A stretch of DNA of 64,000 bases from Bradyrhizobium sp. ORS 285 (GCF_900176205.1 NZ_LT859959.1:4175001-4239000), one strand, 5' to 3'. Shown: positions 1-9,032, counted from the first letter of the stretch. Notes: generated by a model from the sequence alone, not told the origin. Numbers and translations are program-made.

Positions 1-436
1 CGATCACCGAGCGCGGCGGGATGTTGTAGATGATGATCGGAATGCCGATCGCGTCGTTGATCGCCTTGAAATGCTGATACAGGCCTTCCTGCGTCGGCTT
101 GTTGTAGTACGGCGTCACCACCAGAACCGCATCCGCTCCGGCCTTCTCGGCGTGCTGAGCCAGCTCGACGGCCTCCTTGGTCGAATTGGAGCCGGCGCCG
201 GCCACCACCGGGACCTTGCCCTTGGCCTCGGCGATGCACCACTCGACCACGCGCTTGTGCTCGTCATGGCTCAAGGTCGGGCTCTCGCCGGTCGTGCCCA
301 CCGGCACGAGACCGTTGGTGCCCTCATCGATCTGCCAGTTCACGAGGCTGCGGAACGCCGCCTCGTCCACGGAGCCGTTCTTGAAGGGGGTCACGAGGGC
401 CGTGAAAGAGCCTCGGAAATTCGTCTTGGCCGCCAT
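1..436 (-). CDS. dapA: 4-hydroxy-tetrahydrodipicolinate synthase, N-terminal part (3' end outside window)
   Basis: This enzyme condenses pyruvate with aspartate semialdehyde in the first committed step of lysine and diaminopimelate synthesis in the cytoplasm. The visible 145 residues begin the aldolase TIM barrel. They contain the pyruvate-binding loop GTTGE (about residues 47-51), the VTPYYNKP loop (Tyr110-Tyr111) and YNIPPRS (Tyr137), which match the catalytic tyrosines of the DapA family. The Schiff-base lysine lies beyond the window edge. The ATG is preceded by GGGAGGG (443-449), which fixes the start. The gene is divergent from the lytic transglycosylase. No frame damage is seen. Confidence 0.95.
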   Translation of the reverse strand, partial: MAAKTNFRGSFTALVTPFKNGSVDEAAFRSLVNWQIDEGTNGLVPVGTTGESPTLSHDEHKRVVEWCIAEAKGKVPVVAGAGSNSTKEAVELAQHAEKAGADAVLVVTPYYNKPTQEGLYQHFKAINDAIGIPIIIYNIPPRSVI

Positions 437-792
437 GAAACTCCCTCCCAAACGCTTGTTGCCCCAGAGCGAAGCGCACTTCATACCGGGTCTGGACATC
501 CGGCGGAAGGCCTGCCCTGATCCCGGCTGCCTTCTCAACAGGCACGCGCGCCGGCCGAATCGGTCCCGGCTCGAGCCAGCGCCGGCAAGCAGCACGAGGT
601 ACCGTCCCGGCCGGACTCGGGCCGAACTGGCAGTTCCATCTGCGTTGCAGAGCCGCAGCGCCGCCCTTCGGTCGTGATTTCGCCGCGGTGTTGGCGCAGG
701 TTGAATCCGATCCCGGTACATTTAGTATTTGTTCACCTTTTCGATAGACCAAGGTCGTCAGGGATCGAAGTCACCCGCCGCAAAGGAACGCC
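437..792. other. divergent intergenic region between dapA and the lytic transglycosylase
   Basis: This 356-bp stretch carries the dapA Shine-Dalgarno on the minus strand and, at its other end, AAGGAA (784-789) in front of the GTG start of the transglycosylase. Possible short frames on either strand show no recognisable domain. Promoters for both genes should lie here, but I see no hexamer pair that I would defend. Confidence 0.5.
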
Positions 793-3117
793 GTGCCCTT
801 TTTTGCCCGCGCCGCCGCATTGCGATCGACCGCCCTGTCGATGTCTCTCTCGGTGTCCCTGGCCGCCAGCCTGACGCTCGGCTGGGCTCTGGTGGACATC
901 GCCCTTGCAAAAGACAAGGTTCCGCTGCCGAAAGCGCGGCCCATTGCGCGCAGCGCGATGCCGGCAACCGCCCCCAAGGAAGCCGAGTCCCGCAGCAAGC
1001 AGGACGCCCGCGCCGAGGCCAAGGCGGACCTAAAGGCGGACACGAAGGCCGACATCAAGAGTGGCGCCAAGGCAGCGGCGGGCGAGCCGCTTCGCGTTGC
1101 TCCCCGGGACATCACGCCGGCTGCGACGATGAGCCTGCCGCCGCGCCAGCACGCGGCCATTCCCGCTTCCCGCAAGCCGATCATGCCTGCGGCGGTCGCG
1201 GTGACGTCTTCGACCTCGCAATCCGACAAGGATGCGCTCGAAAACGTGATCGAGCTGGTGCGCAAGCGGAAGCCTGATGACGCCACCCAGGTCGAGCAGG
1301 CGATCTCCGATCCGGTCGCGCGCAAGCTTGCCGAATGGGTCATCCTGCGCAGCGACAACAACAACGCCACCGTCGAGCGCTACCGCGCCTTCATCACCGC
1401 CAATCCGAGCTGGCCGTCGCAGAGCTTCCTGCGCCGCCGGCTGGAAGCGGCGCTGTGGGACGACAAGCGCGACGATTCCGTCGTGTGGTCCTGGTTCGAG
1501 AACGAATCGCCGCTATCGGCCAAGGGCCGGTTCGCGCTCGCCCGCGCGATGCTCAACCGCGGCGATCGCGCCAATGCCGAGCGTCTGGTGCGCGAAGCCT
1601 GGCGCAACGACACGATGTCCGAGGACACCGAGAACGTCATCCTCGACCAGTTCGGCGCCCTGCTCTCCGGCGGCGACCACAAGGCGCGCATGGACACGCT
1701 GCTGTATGGCAGCGAGCACGAGGCGGCGCTGCGGGCGGCGCGTCGGCTCGGCTCGGGTCACGTCGCGCTGGCCAAGGCGCGGATCGCGACCTACCGCAAA
1801 GCCTCCAACAGCCAGGCGCTGCTCGACGCCGTTCCGCGCGAGCTGCATGGCGACGCCGGCTTTATCTTCAGCCGCATCCAGGTGCTGAGGCGCGACGAGA
1901 ACTTCACGGAAGCCGCCCAGCTGATGCTGAGCGCGCCGAAGGATCCCGGCCGGCTGCACAATCTCGACGAATGGTGGATCGAGCGCCGCCTGCTGGCGCG
2001 CAAGATGATCGACACCGGCGAGTATCGCAGCGCCTATCTGATCGCCCGCGACGCCGCGCTGCCCAACCGCGACATCTACAAGACCGAGCAGGAGTTCACC
2101 GCGGGCTGGATCGCGCTGCGATTCCTCAAGGACCCGGCGACGGCCGCCCAGCACTTTGCGCGCATCGGCGTCGGCAGCGTCAATCCGACCACGCTGGCAC
2201 GTGCGGGCTATTGGCAGGGGCGCGCAGCCGAAGCGATGGGCCGGATGCAGGAGGCTCGCGCGGCCTACACATCGGCGGCGGAGCAGTCGACGAGCTATTA
2301 CGGTCAGCTGGCGCGCGCCAAGCTCGGCCTGCCGCAGCTCGGCCTCAATGCGGCGCCGGCCGGGCGCGGCCGCGGTGTCGAGCGGCTGGAAGTGGTCCGC
2401 GCGGTGCAGCTGCTCTACGACCTCGACGAGGGCGAGGTCGCGATCCCGATCTTCTCCGACATGGGCGACAATGGCGATCCCGACGTGCTGCTGGGCCTGG
2501 CCGAAATCGCCGCCCGCAACAGCGATGCTCGGGCGACGCTGCTGGTCGGCAAGGCCGCGCTCAATCGCGGGCTGCCGTTCGATCATTACGCCTATCCGGT
2601 CAACGGCATCCCGGCGTTCCGCTCGATCGGCCCGGAGGTCGAGCAGAGCGTGATCTTCTCGATCGCGCGCCAGGAGAGCGCCTTCAACCAGGCGGTGGTG
2701 TCGCCGGCGCAAGCCTATGGCTTGATGCAGGTGACCCCCGATGCGGGCCGCTATGTCTGCAAACGCGCAGGCGTCAGCTTCGACCTGAACCGGATGAAGA
2801 CCGACCCCGTCTACAACGCCCAGCTTGGCGCAGCCGAGCTCGGCGGCCTGCTCGAGGACTATCGCGGCTCGTACATCATGACGTTCGCGGCCTATAATGC
2901 CGGCCGCGGCAGCGTGAGAAAATGGATTGAGCGCTATGGCGATCCGCGCGATCCCAAGGTCGACGCCGTCGACTGGGTGGAGCTGATCCCGTTCGCGGAG
3001 ACCCGCAACTACGTGCAGCGGGTGATGGAGAATCTGCAGGTCTATCGCGCCCGCTTCGGCGGCGGCTCGCGGCTGCAGATCGAGGCCGATCTGCGCCGCG
3101 GCGCGGTGATCGAGTAG
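793..3117 (+). CDS. soluble lytic murein transglycosylase (SLT family)
   Basis: A periplasmic enzyme that cleaves the MurNAc-GlcNAc bond of peptidoglycan with formation of 1,6-anhydro-MurNAc. At 774 residues it is longer than E. coli Slt70 because of an Ala/Lys-rich spacer (about residues 35-130) after an N-terminal signal-like hydrophobic segment. An alpha-helical, TPR-like solenoid follows (about 140-590). The C-terminal SLT domain carries the catalytic glutamate in RQESAFN (Glu628), then AYGLMQVTP and AAYNAGRG, the usual SLT motifs. The start is a GTG with AAGGAA just upstream. The stop codon TAG falls inside the first unit of a heptamer repeat. The exact Slt subclass is not certain. Confidence 0.93.
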   Translation: MPFFARAAALRSTALSMSLSVSLAASLTLGWALVDIALAKDKVPLPKARPIARSAMPATAPKEAESRSKQDARAEAKADLKADTKADIKSGAKAAAGEPLRVAPRDITPAATMSLPPRQHAAIPASRKPIMPAAVAVTSSTSQSDKDALENVIELVRKRKPDDATQVEQAISDPVARKLAEWVILRSDNNNATVERYRAFITANPSWPSQSFLRRRLEAALWDDKRDDSVVWSWFENESPLSAKGRFALARAMLNRGDRANAERLVREAWRNDTMSEDTENVILDQFGALLSGGDHKARMDTLLYGSEHEAALRAARRLGSGHVALAKARIATYRKASNSQALLDAVPRELHGDAGFIFSRIQVLRRDENFTEAAQLMLSAPKDPGRLHNLDEWWIERRLLARKMIDTGEYRSAYLIARDAALPNRDIYKTEQEFTAGWIALRFLKDPATAAQHFARIGVGSVNPTTLARAGYWQGRAAEAMGRMQEARAAYTSAAEQSTSYYGQLARAKLGLPQLGLNAAPAGRGRGVERLEVVRAVQLLYDLDEGEVAIPIFSDMGDNGDPDVLLGLAEIAARNSDARATLLVGKAALNRGLPFDHYAYPVNGIPAFRSIGPEVEQSVIFSIARQESAFNQAVVSPAQAYGLMQVTPDAGRYVCKRAGVSFDLNRMKTDPVYNAQLGAAELGGLLEDYRGSYIMTFAAYNAGRGSVRKWIERYGDPRDPKVDAVDWVELIPFAETRNYVQRVMENLQVYRARFGGGSRLQIEADLRRGAVIE

Positions 3118-3190
3118 CGAGTAGCGAGTAGCGAGTAGCGAGTAGCGAGTAGCGAGTAGCGAGTAGCGAGTAGCGAGTAGCGAGTAGCGA
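3111..3190. repeat. 11.4 tandem copies of a 7-bp unit (CGAGTAG) spanning the stop codon
   Basis: CGAGTAG is repeated eleven times without a mismatch, followed by a partial CGA. The first unit supplies the terminal glutamate-codon bases and the TAG stop of the transglycosylase gene, so the array begins exactly at the gene end. Each unit contains TAG, and because 7 is not a multiple of 3 the array closes all three forward frames. Degenerate inverted matches (CGCTACTC, CTACTCGC) lie at about 3225-3247. The array is likely to vary in copy number by slippage. Confidence 0.97.
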
Positions 3191-3193
3191 AAC

Positions 3194-3213
3194 TGACCGC
3201 GATTCGCCGGTCA
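3194..3213 (-). terminator. weak hairpin downstream of the first porin
   Basis: On the minus strand TGACCG pairs with CGGTCA around an 8-nt loop and is followed by GTTTCG. The stem is only six base pairs and the T-tract is poor. It is the only terminator-like structure between the porin stop and the heptamer array. Confidence 0.3.
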
Positions 3214-3253
3214 ACCCACTCTTCGCTACTCCCTGTTCCCTACTCGCCTCTCG

Positions 3254-4801
3254 TTACCAGTTGCGCTGAGCGCGGAGCAGCAGCGAGACCGAATCCTGGT
3301 CCTTCAGCTGATAGGTCGTCGCCGGCTTGGCGATGGCTGCCGCCGCCGGCGCATTCGCAACGCCAGCAAACTTCTGGTCCAGCCGGGTCCAGGCGACGTC
3401 GGCCGAGAAGGTCAGATTCTTGACCGGCGTCCAGCGCGTGATCACACCCAGGGTCGAGACGTTGAAGTCCGGGTTGCAGTTCGCGCCGACGATGCCGAGA
3501 GCGATCATGCCCGCACCGTTGCAGATCAATCCCTTGGCGGTTGCATTGTAGCGAACGGCGCTCCAGGAGCCGTAGAGCGCCGTGTTCCACGCCGGATCCC
3601 AATTGTGGGTGAAGGCGCCGCGGAAGCCGTAGGTCGTCGTCAGCTGCTGCTGGGTGCCGTTGGCGAAGACCGAATCAGTGACGCCGGCAAAGCCCAGGCT
3701 CTGAAACGCCCCGGCCATGTTGCTGCCGCCGTACATCGCATAGTTGATCGGCGCCAAGCTCTGGAAGTTGTATCGGCTGGCGCCGTTGGTGTAGACGCCC
3801 TGCACGTTCAACGTGTCGCCCACGCCTGTCGGGATGTTCTTGATCGACAGCGCGAGCTGACCGGCATAGCCCCACTTGTCGGCAGGGTGGCCGTTGGTCT
3901 CGAGACCAGGCCCGAAGAAGCCGGCATGATTGTCATGAGCGGCGAACGAAGCCTGGAATAGACCCCAAGCCTGATCGACGCGCACCATGCCGACGATATC
4001 CGGCGCCACCTGGCCACCGAACGAGTTGGCACCGTAGGCGCCGCCGATCACGCCCGCCGCGGTCTGCAGCGACGTGTTGTACATGTTCGACTGTCCGTAC
4101 AACGCCGATTCCTGCGCGGAGATCGCGGCCGTGATGCCGGATCCGAAGTCGGCGGTGTAGGTCAGCTGATTGACGCCGGTGATCGAACCGCCGCCGCCGG
4201 TGAGGCCGTCGAAATTGTTGCCGGGATAGTTGCTCCAGGGGGCGTCGAACTGCGACACCGCCTTACCCATCGTGAAGCCGGCAAACTGGATGAAGGCGTA
4301 GAACACGCCAAGCGTACCGCCGCCAATGCCGTCGTTGGACAAGGCGTTCACGTTGGTCAGCCCGGCGGTGTTGGCCGCGCCGGTGTTATAGAAAGTGCCG
4401 CCGTTTCCAGCCCCCGCATAGGTGCCGGACGTCCACTGGAACACCGCGTCAAAGAACGTCCGAACCACGCCGTATTCGGTCGACGTCCGGGTGTCGATGT
4501 TCAGGTCGGCGCGCGACCGCGTCGTGTAGTAGTTGCTGTAGCGATTCCGCGCGCCCGCGACCCCGTTCACGGCGTTCTGGAAGATCGTATTGGTACCGAA
4601 GCCGACCTCGGCGCGCAGATAGCCGCCCAGCTTGATGCAGGTGTCCGTGCCCGGGATATAGAAGAATCCCGCGCCGTACATCGAGCAGACCCTCACATAC
4701 TCGACCGGCTTGGCCTTGATCGGAAGGTCGGCCGCTTGAGCCCCACTCATGGCGAGCCACGTCGCCGCTGAGCCCAGAACAAGGCCCCTCACAGTCTTCA
4801 T
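3254..4801 (-). CDS. rhizobial outer-membrane porin (porin_2 family), copy 1
   Basis: A predicted outer-membrane beta-barrel channel for small hydrophilic solutes. The first 23 residues form a signal peptide ending AQA, and the mature protein starts ADLPIKAKPVEYV, a typical start in rhizobial porins. A conserved cysteine pair (CSMYG and DTCIKLGG) follows within the first 35 mature residues. The last residue is an aromatic (NW), as expected for BAM-dependent insertion. The ATG at 4801 has GGAGG about 6 bases upstream; an in-frame ATG seven codons earlier has no such site. The protein has 515 residues. It is the most diverged of the three porins in this window. Confidence 0.93.
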   Translation of the reverse strand: MKTVRGLVLGSAATWLAMSGAQAADLPIKAKPVEYVRVCSMYGAGFFYIPGTDTCIKLGGYLRAEVGFGTNTIFQNAVNGVAGARNRYSNYYTTRSRADLNIDTRTSTEYGVVRTFFDAVFQWTSGTYAGAGNGGTFYNTGAANTAGLTNVNALSNDGIGGGTLGVFYAFIQFAGFTMGKAVSQFDAPWSNYPGNNFDGLTGGGGSITGVNQLTYTADFGSGITAAISAQESALYGQSNMYNTSLQTAAGVIGGAYGANSFGGQVAPDIVGMVRVDQAWGLFQASFAAHDNHAGFFGPGLETNGHPADKWGYAGQLALSIKNIPTGVGDTLNVQGVYTNGASRYNFQSLAPINYAMYGGSNMAGAFQSLGFAGVTDSVFANGTQQQLTTTYGFRGAFTHNWDPAWNTALYGSWSAVRYNATAKGLICNGAGMIALGIVGANCNPDFNVSTLGVITRWTPVKNLTFSADVAWTRLDQKFAGVANAPAAAAIAKPATTYQLKDQDSVSLLLRAQRNW

Positions 4802-5307
4802 ACTAACCTCCAAATTGCTCACGTCGTACCGGTCGCGAAGCAGGGTCCATCGCCCCTGCTCTACGAGTCACCGCATTTCCAGCCGGCTCACACCGTGCCC
4901 GCGCATAGCGTTGCAGTCGGAACGATCGCGCGGCGAATTTGGTGTTTTATCGGACCATTCTCGTGACGCCGCGAAACGCAGCTGTGGCGAAGTCCGGGCA
5001 CGGCAAGCCGGCGCCGAACGCACGCCATCCGCACGCCCGAATTGCGGATCACCGCCGCGCTGATGCCGTCGACGTGACAGGAATGCTGCGGCGGCCGCAA
5101 AGAGGACGAATTTGCTCGGCGCGCCATGGACGCTGCGAGTCCTTCATTCGGCCCACTGCCGCGCACGGGCAGCGCCGGTCCTTTCACCCCATCGGCGATC
5201 CGCACGGCGCGGGATTATCCGGCGCTTGCGATCGGATGAATCGGGCGCGTGCCTTGGCAGGATTCCCTCGCCGAAGGCGATGCGCAGCTCTGCAGCATCG
5301 GTCAAAG
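4802..5307. other. gene-free region between porin 1 and the porin 2 terminator
   Basis: About 500 bp that should hold the promoter of porin 1, transcribed leftward. Reading both strands gives only short arginine-rich frames with no domain or start site. It does not share the leader block found upstream of porins 2 and 3, so porin 1 is probably regulated separately. Confidence 0.5.
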
Positions 5308-5336
5308 AAAAACCCCCGGCAGTTGCCTGCCGGGGG
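5308..5336 (-). terminator. Rho-independent terminator of porin 2
   Basis: On the minus strand a perfect 10-bp stem (CCCCCGGCAG with CTGCCGGGGG, loop GCAA) is followed by five T. It lies 26 bp after the porin 2 stop. The same terminator follows porin 3. Confidence 0.95.
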
Positions 5337-5362
5337 GCGTGATCGAGATCAGATGATCAGGA

Positions 5363-6913
5363 TCAGAAGTTGCGCTGGGCGCGCAGGAGCAGCGAGACCG
5401 AGTTCTGGTCCTTCAGCTCGTACACGGCAGCCGGCTTCGCGGTCGCGCCGCTGGCGGCCGGGAGAACGGCGTTGCCCGTGAACTTCTGGTCCAGGTTGGT
5501 CCAGGCCACGTCAGCCGAGAAGGTCAGGTTCTTGACCGGGGTCCAGCGGGTGATCAAGCCCAGCGAGGAGATGTTGAAGTCCGGGTTGCAGTTCGCGGCA
5601 GTGATGCCGAGACCAGCCACACCAGCGCCGCCGCAGATCAAGGCCTTGGCGTTGCCGTTGTAGCGCAGAGCAGCCCACGAACCGTAGATCGCGGTGTTCC
5701 AGGCCGGGTTCCAGTTGTGGGTGAAGCCACCACGGAAACCGTAGGAGGTGGTCAGCTCCTGAGCGGTGCCGACGCCGTACACCGAGTCGGACACGCCAGC
5801 GAAGCCGACGCTCTGATAAGCGCCGTTACCCGAGCTGCCGAACAGCTGGTAGGTGGTCGGAACGAGGCTCTGCGCGTTGTAGCGCGTCGCACCGTTGGTG
5901 TAGACGCCCTGGATGTTGATCGTGTCGCCAGGTCCGGTCGGGATGTTCTTGATCGACAGAGCCAGCTGACCAGCCCAGCCCCACTTGTCCGACGGATGAC
6001 CGGAGGTCTCGGCCACGCCGTAGTAGCCAGCGTGGTTGTCATGCGCCGCGAACGACGCCTGGAACAGACCCCAAGCCTGGTCGACGCGGACCATGCCGAC
6101 GATATCCGGAGCAACCGTGCCGCCGATCGAGTTGGTGCCGTAGGCGCCACCGAACACGCCAGCCGCCGACTGCAGAGCACCCGAGGTGTTCCAGATGTTG
6201 GTCTGGTAGTACGCCGCCTGCTCCTGAGCCGAGATCGTGGCCGTGATGCCGGAGCCGAAGTCAGCGGTGTAGCTGAACTGGTTGACACCGGTGACGGTGC
6301 CGCCGCCGCCCCACAGACCGTCGAAGTTGTTGCCCGGGTAGTTGGTCCAGGGCGTATCGAACTGCGACACGGCCTTACCCATGGTGAAGCCGGCGAACTG
6401 GATGAAGGCGTAGTACACACCGAGCGAACCGCCGGCGATGCCGTCGTTGCTCAGGCCGTTGACCGAGGTCAGGCCAGCGGTGTTGGCAGCGCCGGTGCTG
6501 TAGAAGGTGCCGCCGTTGCCCGTGCCGGCGTAGTTGCCGGAGGTCCAGGTGAAGGTCAGGTCAGCGAAGGTGCGGACCACGCCGTACTCGGTCGCGGTGC
6601 GCGTGTCGATGTTCAGGTCCTGACGCGCGCGGGTGTAGAAGTACGGGCTGTAGCGGTTGTTCAGGCCCGACGGAGCCGTGACCGCGTTGTTGAACGAACC
6701 GTTCGCCATAACCGCCGTCTCCGCACGGAGATAGCCGCCCAGCTTGATGCAGGTGTCGGTGCCGGGGATGTAGTAGAAGCCCGCACCATACAGGGAGCAA
6801 ACCTTCACATATTCGACCGCTTTGGCCTTGATCGGAAGGTCGGCCGCCTGAGCCGCGGACATGGCGAGCAGCACTGCCGCCGAGCCGAGGACAAGGCTCT
6901 TAACCGTCTTCAT
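5363..6913 (-). CDS. rhizobial outer-membrane porin (porin_2 family), copy 2
   Basis: A 516-residue predicted outer-membrane channel. The signal peptide ends AQA, the mature start is ADLPIKAKAVEYV, the cysteine pair is CSLYG and DTCIKLGG, and the C-terminal residue is Phe (RAQRNF), the standard outer-membrane protein ending. The ATG is preceded by GGAGG with suitable spacing. It is close to identical to copy 3 except for parts of the N-terminal barrel (for example AVMANGSFNN against SFASNGQYNN) and scattered sites. It ends in a strong terminator, so it is a single-gene transcript read from a leader shared with copy 3. Confidence 0.95.
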   Translation of the reverse strand: MKTVKSLVLGSAAVLLAMSAAQAADLPIKAKAVEYVKVCSLYGAGFYYIPGTDTCIKLGGYLRAETAVMANGSFNNAVTAPSGLNNRYSPYFYTRARQDLNIDTRTATEYGVVRTFADLTFTWTSGNYAGTGNGGTFYSTGAANTAGLTSVNGLSNDGIAGGSLGVYYAFIQFAGFTMGKAVSQFDTPWTNYPGNNFDGLWGGGGTVTGVNQFSYTADFGSGITATISAQEQAAYYQTNIWNTSGALQSAAGVFGGAYGTNSIGGTVAPDIVGMVRVDQAWGLFQASFAAHDNHAGYYGVAETSGHPSDKWGWAGQLALSIKNIPTGPGDTINIQGVYTNGATRYNAQSLVPTTYQLFGSSGNGAYQSVGFAGVSDSVYGVGTAQELTTSYGFRGGFTHNWNPAWNTAIYGSWAALRYNGNAKALICGGAGVAGLGITAANCNPDFNISSLGLITRWTPVKNLTFSADVAWTNLDQKFTGNAVLPAASGATAKPAAVYELKDQNSVSLLLRAQRNF

Positions 6914-7295
6914 TTAAACCTCCAAGTTGCTCTTTTGAGAAAGAACCGGATCTAGATCCCCCAGGACGATCCGCTTCCTCCGCTCCCGAAAAACCGCTTC
7001 AGCCGCTTCGCGCTCTCGGACACACCCGCGTCACGCGAGGGACTTAAGCGAACCACCTGTAACGGGACGATCGAGTAACCCCCCACCGTCGTTAGGAACT
7101 ATGCCTTCGCTCATTCGGTAAGCAAAATAGTTTATGCAGTCAGGTAATTGAATGAAGCCGAAATGTGTCCTCAGGGCAACACCAAGGCAGGCTATTGTGC
7201 GACGCAAGGGGGTCTGCGGACTACCTCCTAGATAAGTGATTTTGCTGCGGATTTTTTTTCTTTAGGGTCTCGCCTCGGATTGGAACTGCTGAGCA
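6914..7295. other. divergent intergenic region: porin 2 leader and marR upstream region
   Basis: The segment 6999-7070 is about 85% like 11406-11477 upstream of porin 3 and is therefore a candidate conserved promoter or 5' UTR for both porins. The part from about 7100 to 7260 is more AT-rich than its surroundings (for example AAAATAGTTTATGCAG near 7125) and probably holds the promoter of the MarR-family gene. A run of T lies at 7253-7262. Confidence 0.5.
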
Positions 7296-7835
7296 ATGGC
7301 GCCCTTGAAGAATACCTCTGCCGCACCTGTGGAAACGGACGCGCAGTCGCAGACGACGATAGATCTGCCGAAGAATCGCGACGCCATCATTCGCTTCGCC
7401 CGGGAGATCTCGACGATCAACGTCCATCTGGAGGAGCTGCGCTACTTCTGGGCCAAGAGAATCGGAATCAGCGGTCCGCAATGGATGATCCTGATGGCGA
7501 TCTCCGAGCTGGACCGGGGCGAAGGCGTCGCCGTCAATGCGGCGGCCAAGCGGCTCCACGTCGACCCCTCCTTCGTCACGACCCAGTCGAAGTTGCTCGA
7601 GAAGAAGGGCTTCATGGAGCGCAAGCCGGCGCCCAACGACGCCCGCGTCGTGCTGATGTCCTTGACGGCCAAGACCTCGGAGCAGTTCGCCGAGCTCGAG
7701 ACTCAGCAGGCGCAGGTCTTCGCCTTCATCTTCGAGGAGTTCGACACGCGCGAGCTCGCGACCTTCACCGACAAGCTTTCGGGCCTCAAGGACCGGTTCG
7801 AAAAAGCCAGCACGAGGCTGTCGGTCGGCCTCTGA
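7296..7835 (+). CDS. MarR-family transcriptional regulator
   Basis: A DNA-binding protein of 179 residues. After an N-terminal tail of about 25 residues, helices carry the dimerisation region, and a winged helix-turn-helix spans about residues 60-125 (VAVNAAAKRLHVDPSFVTTQ as recognition region, then the wing KPAPNDARVVLMSLT). MarR proteins usually repress a neighbouring gene and respond to small ligands. It is divergent from porin 2 and convergent with the hydrolase gene, so porin 2 is the natural candidate target. That target is an inference from position only. Confidence 0.88.
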   Translation: MAPLKNTSAAPVETDAQSQTTIDLPKNRDAIIRFAREISTINVHLEELRYFWAKRIGISGPQWMILMAISELDRGEGVAVNAAAKRLHVDPSFVTTQSKLLEKKGFMERKPAPNDARVVLMSLTAKTSEQFAELETQQAQVFAFIFEEFDTRELATFTDKLSGLKDRFEKASTRLSVGL

Positions 7836-7892
7836 CGCCGATCGACGGCACGGCCTGCTGCCTCCCACGCCACAGCGCGGGCGGGCACGGAT

Positions 7893-8987
7893 CTAGCCGG
7901 ACGATTGGGGCGGGCTCGCCAGACGATTTGCGATCCAGTCGAACACGAAGACGTCCGCGTCGCGCGAATCTGCGCACTGGCTCGAGACGATCTTCAGCGT
8001 GATGTCGGGATGCTCGCGCTTGATCTGCGCGACCAGCCGGGTCGCGATGTCGGCCCGCAGCCAGCCGCGCTCCGGCACATTCACCAGCAACGGACACATG
8101 ATTTGCCGGGCGGCCAGACCATCGCTTGCGATCGGCACTCTGCCCCGCTCCCGGGCAGCCTGACGACGCGACAGGAAGACGCGTTCATGGATGTCCCACA
8201 GCCCGGCATCGCAGACTGCCGCCGCATAACGCGGGTCGAGGGCGATGCCCCGCGCGACGAAGGATGAGCTCCAATCGTCGGCAAGGATCGCAATCCGGTC
8301 CTCGTCCACATCATCGCGCCCGGTCACATAGTCGGTGACGCTTGCGATGGCCGATTCGAGATCTCGGCTTCCGACGATCTCCTCGAAACGACAGTCCGGA
8401 CCACTTCCCAGGAGGTCGACGACGAGCAACGCCAGGCCGTGCCGCTCCGCATGAGCCGCGAGCTTGAACAGCGAGGGCTCCTTCCGACGACCGGGTTCGC
8501 CGATGCAGATGACGGTGGGCGCCCCGCCCCGCTCACCGCGGGCGGGCAGAAAATAGGCTTCGAGCTGATAGTCGGCACGCCAGGGAATCGTGACAACCTC
8601 ACCTTGCGGATCAGCACAGCGGAGGAATTCGCGGGCACAGTCGCGCATGCGCGACAGGACGACTGCCTGCCGGGGTTGCGAGCCACTGAAGGGACAGGCC
8701 GCAGCCTCATAGCAATGGACGGCGCCGGACCATTTCCGGATGGCCAGCTCGGGCCGGCCATTGCGCACGGCATCACGGGCGGCAGCGCCTAGTGCGTCGG
8801 CGCACTGCATCCACTCGCGATACCAGGACTCATCGTCGCTCGGATCGATCCGCCGGGCGGTCGCCAGGATTTCAGCCAGCTCTGCGCAGCCTTCCGGCCG
8901 CGTTTCGAGCATCCTCCTGATCGCCTCTGCCTGATCGTCCTGCTCCGACCAGGGACGCAACACTCCCAGAGAGCTTTCCAAACTCAT
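7893..8987 (-). CDS. alpha/beta-hydrolase-fold protein (FrsA/DUF1100-like) with an altered nucleophile elbow
   Basis: About 364 residues. The N-terminal helical part (WSGAVHCYEAAACPF) and the C-terminal alpha/beta-hydrolase part (PTVICIGEP, LALLVVDLLGSG, DEDRIAILADDW) resemble the FrsA or dihydropseudooxynicotine-hydrolase group. At the position where G-x-S-x-G is expected, the sequence reads ADDWSSS, and no histidine is obvious near the C-terminal DWIANRL. The usual Ser-Asp-His triad therefore seems absent, so it may be a pseudoenzyme or use aspartate as nucleophile. The start chosen has GAGGA about 11 bases upstream; an in-frame ATG at 9032 is possible. Its substrate is unknown. Confidence 0.72.
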   Translation of the reverse strand: MSLESSLGVLRPWSEQDDQAEAIRRMLETRPEGCAELAEILATARRIDPSDDESWYREWMQCADALGAAARDAVRNGRPELAIRKWSGAVHCYEAAACPFSGSQPRQAVVLSRMRDCAREFLRCADPQGEVVTIPWRADYQLEAYFLPARGERGGAPTVICIGEPGRRKEPSLFKLAAHAERHGLALLVVDLLGSGPDCRFEEIVGSRDLESAIASVTDYVTGRDDVDEDRIAILADDWSSSFVARGIALDPRYAAAVCDAGLWDIHERVFLSRRQAARERGRVPIASDGLAARQIMCPLLVNVPERGWLRADIATRLVAQIKREHPDITLKIVSSQCADSRDADVFVFDWIANRLASPPQSSG

Positions 8988-9032
8988 CTTGGACCGATTC
9001 CTCACTCGCGTGACGGTGTCAGGCTCCGTCAT

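Larger units (their letters stand above)
5308..7070 (-). repeat. duplication unit A (porin 2 with terminator and leader)
   Basis: The terminator, the 1551-bp coding sequence and a leader block at 6999-7070 all recur at 9701-11477. The two coding sequences have identical length and align without gaps at an offset of 4393 bp. Long stretches are identical (for example about 5881-6090), while others carry clustered differences. Confidence 0.85.

Noticed and set aside
3111..3190. Possible CRISPR array
   Set aside because: The repeat unit is only 7 bp with no spacers; it is a simple tandem repeat.
5717..6955. 412-codon plus-strand frame
   Set aside because: Antisense to porin 2; the equivalent frame appears opposite porin 3 because the two genes are copies.
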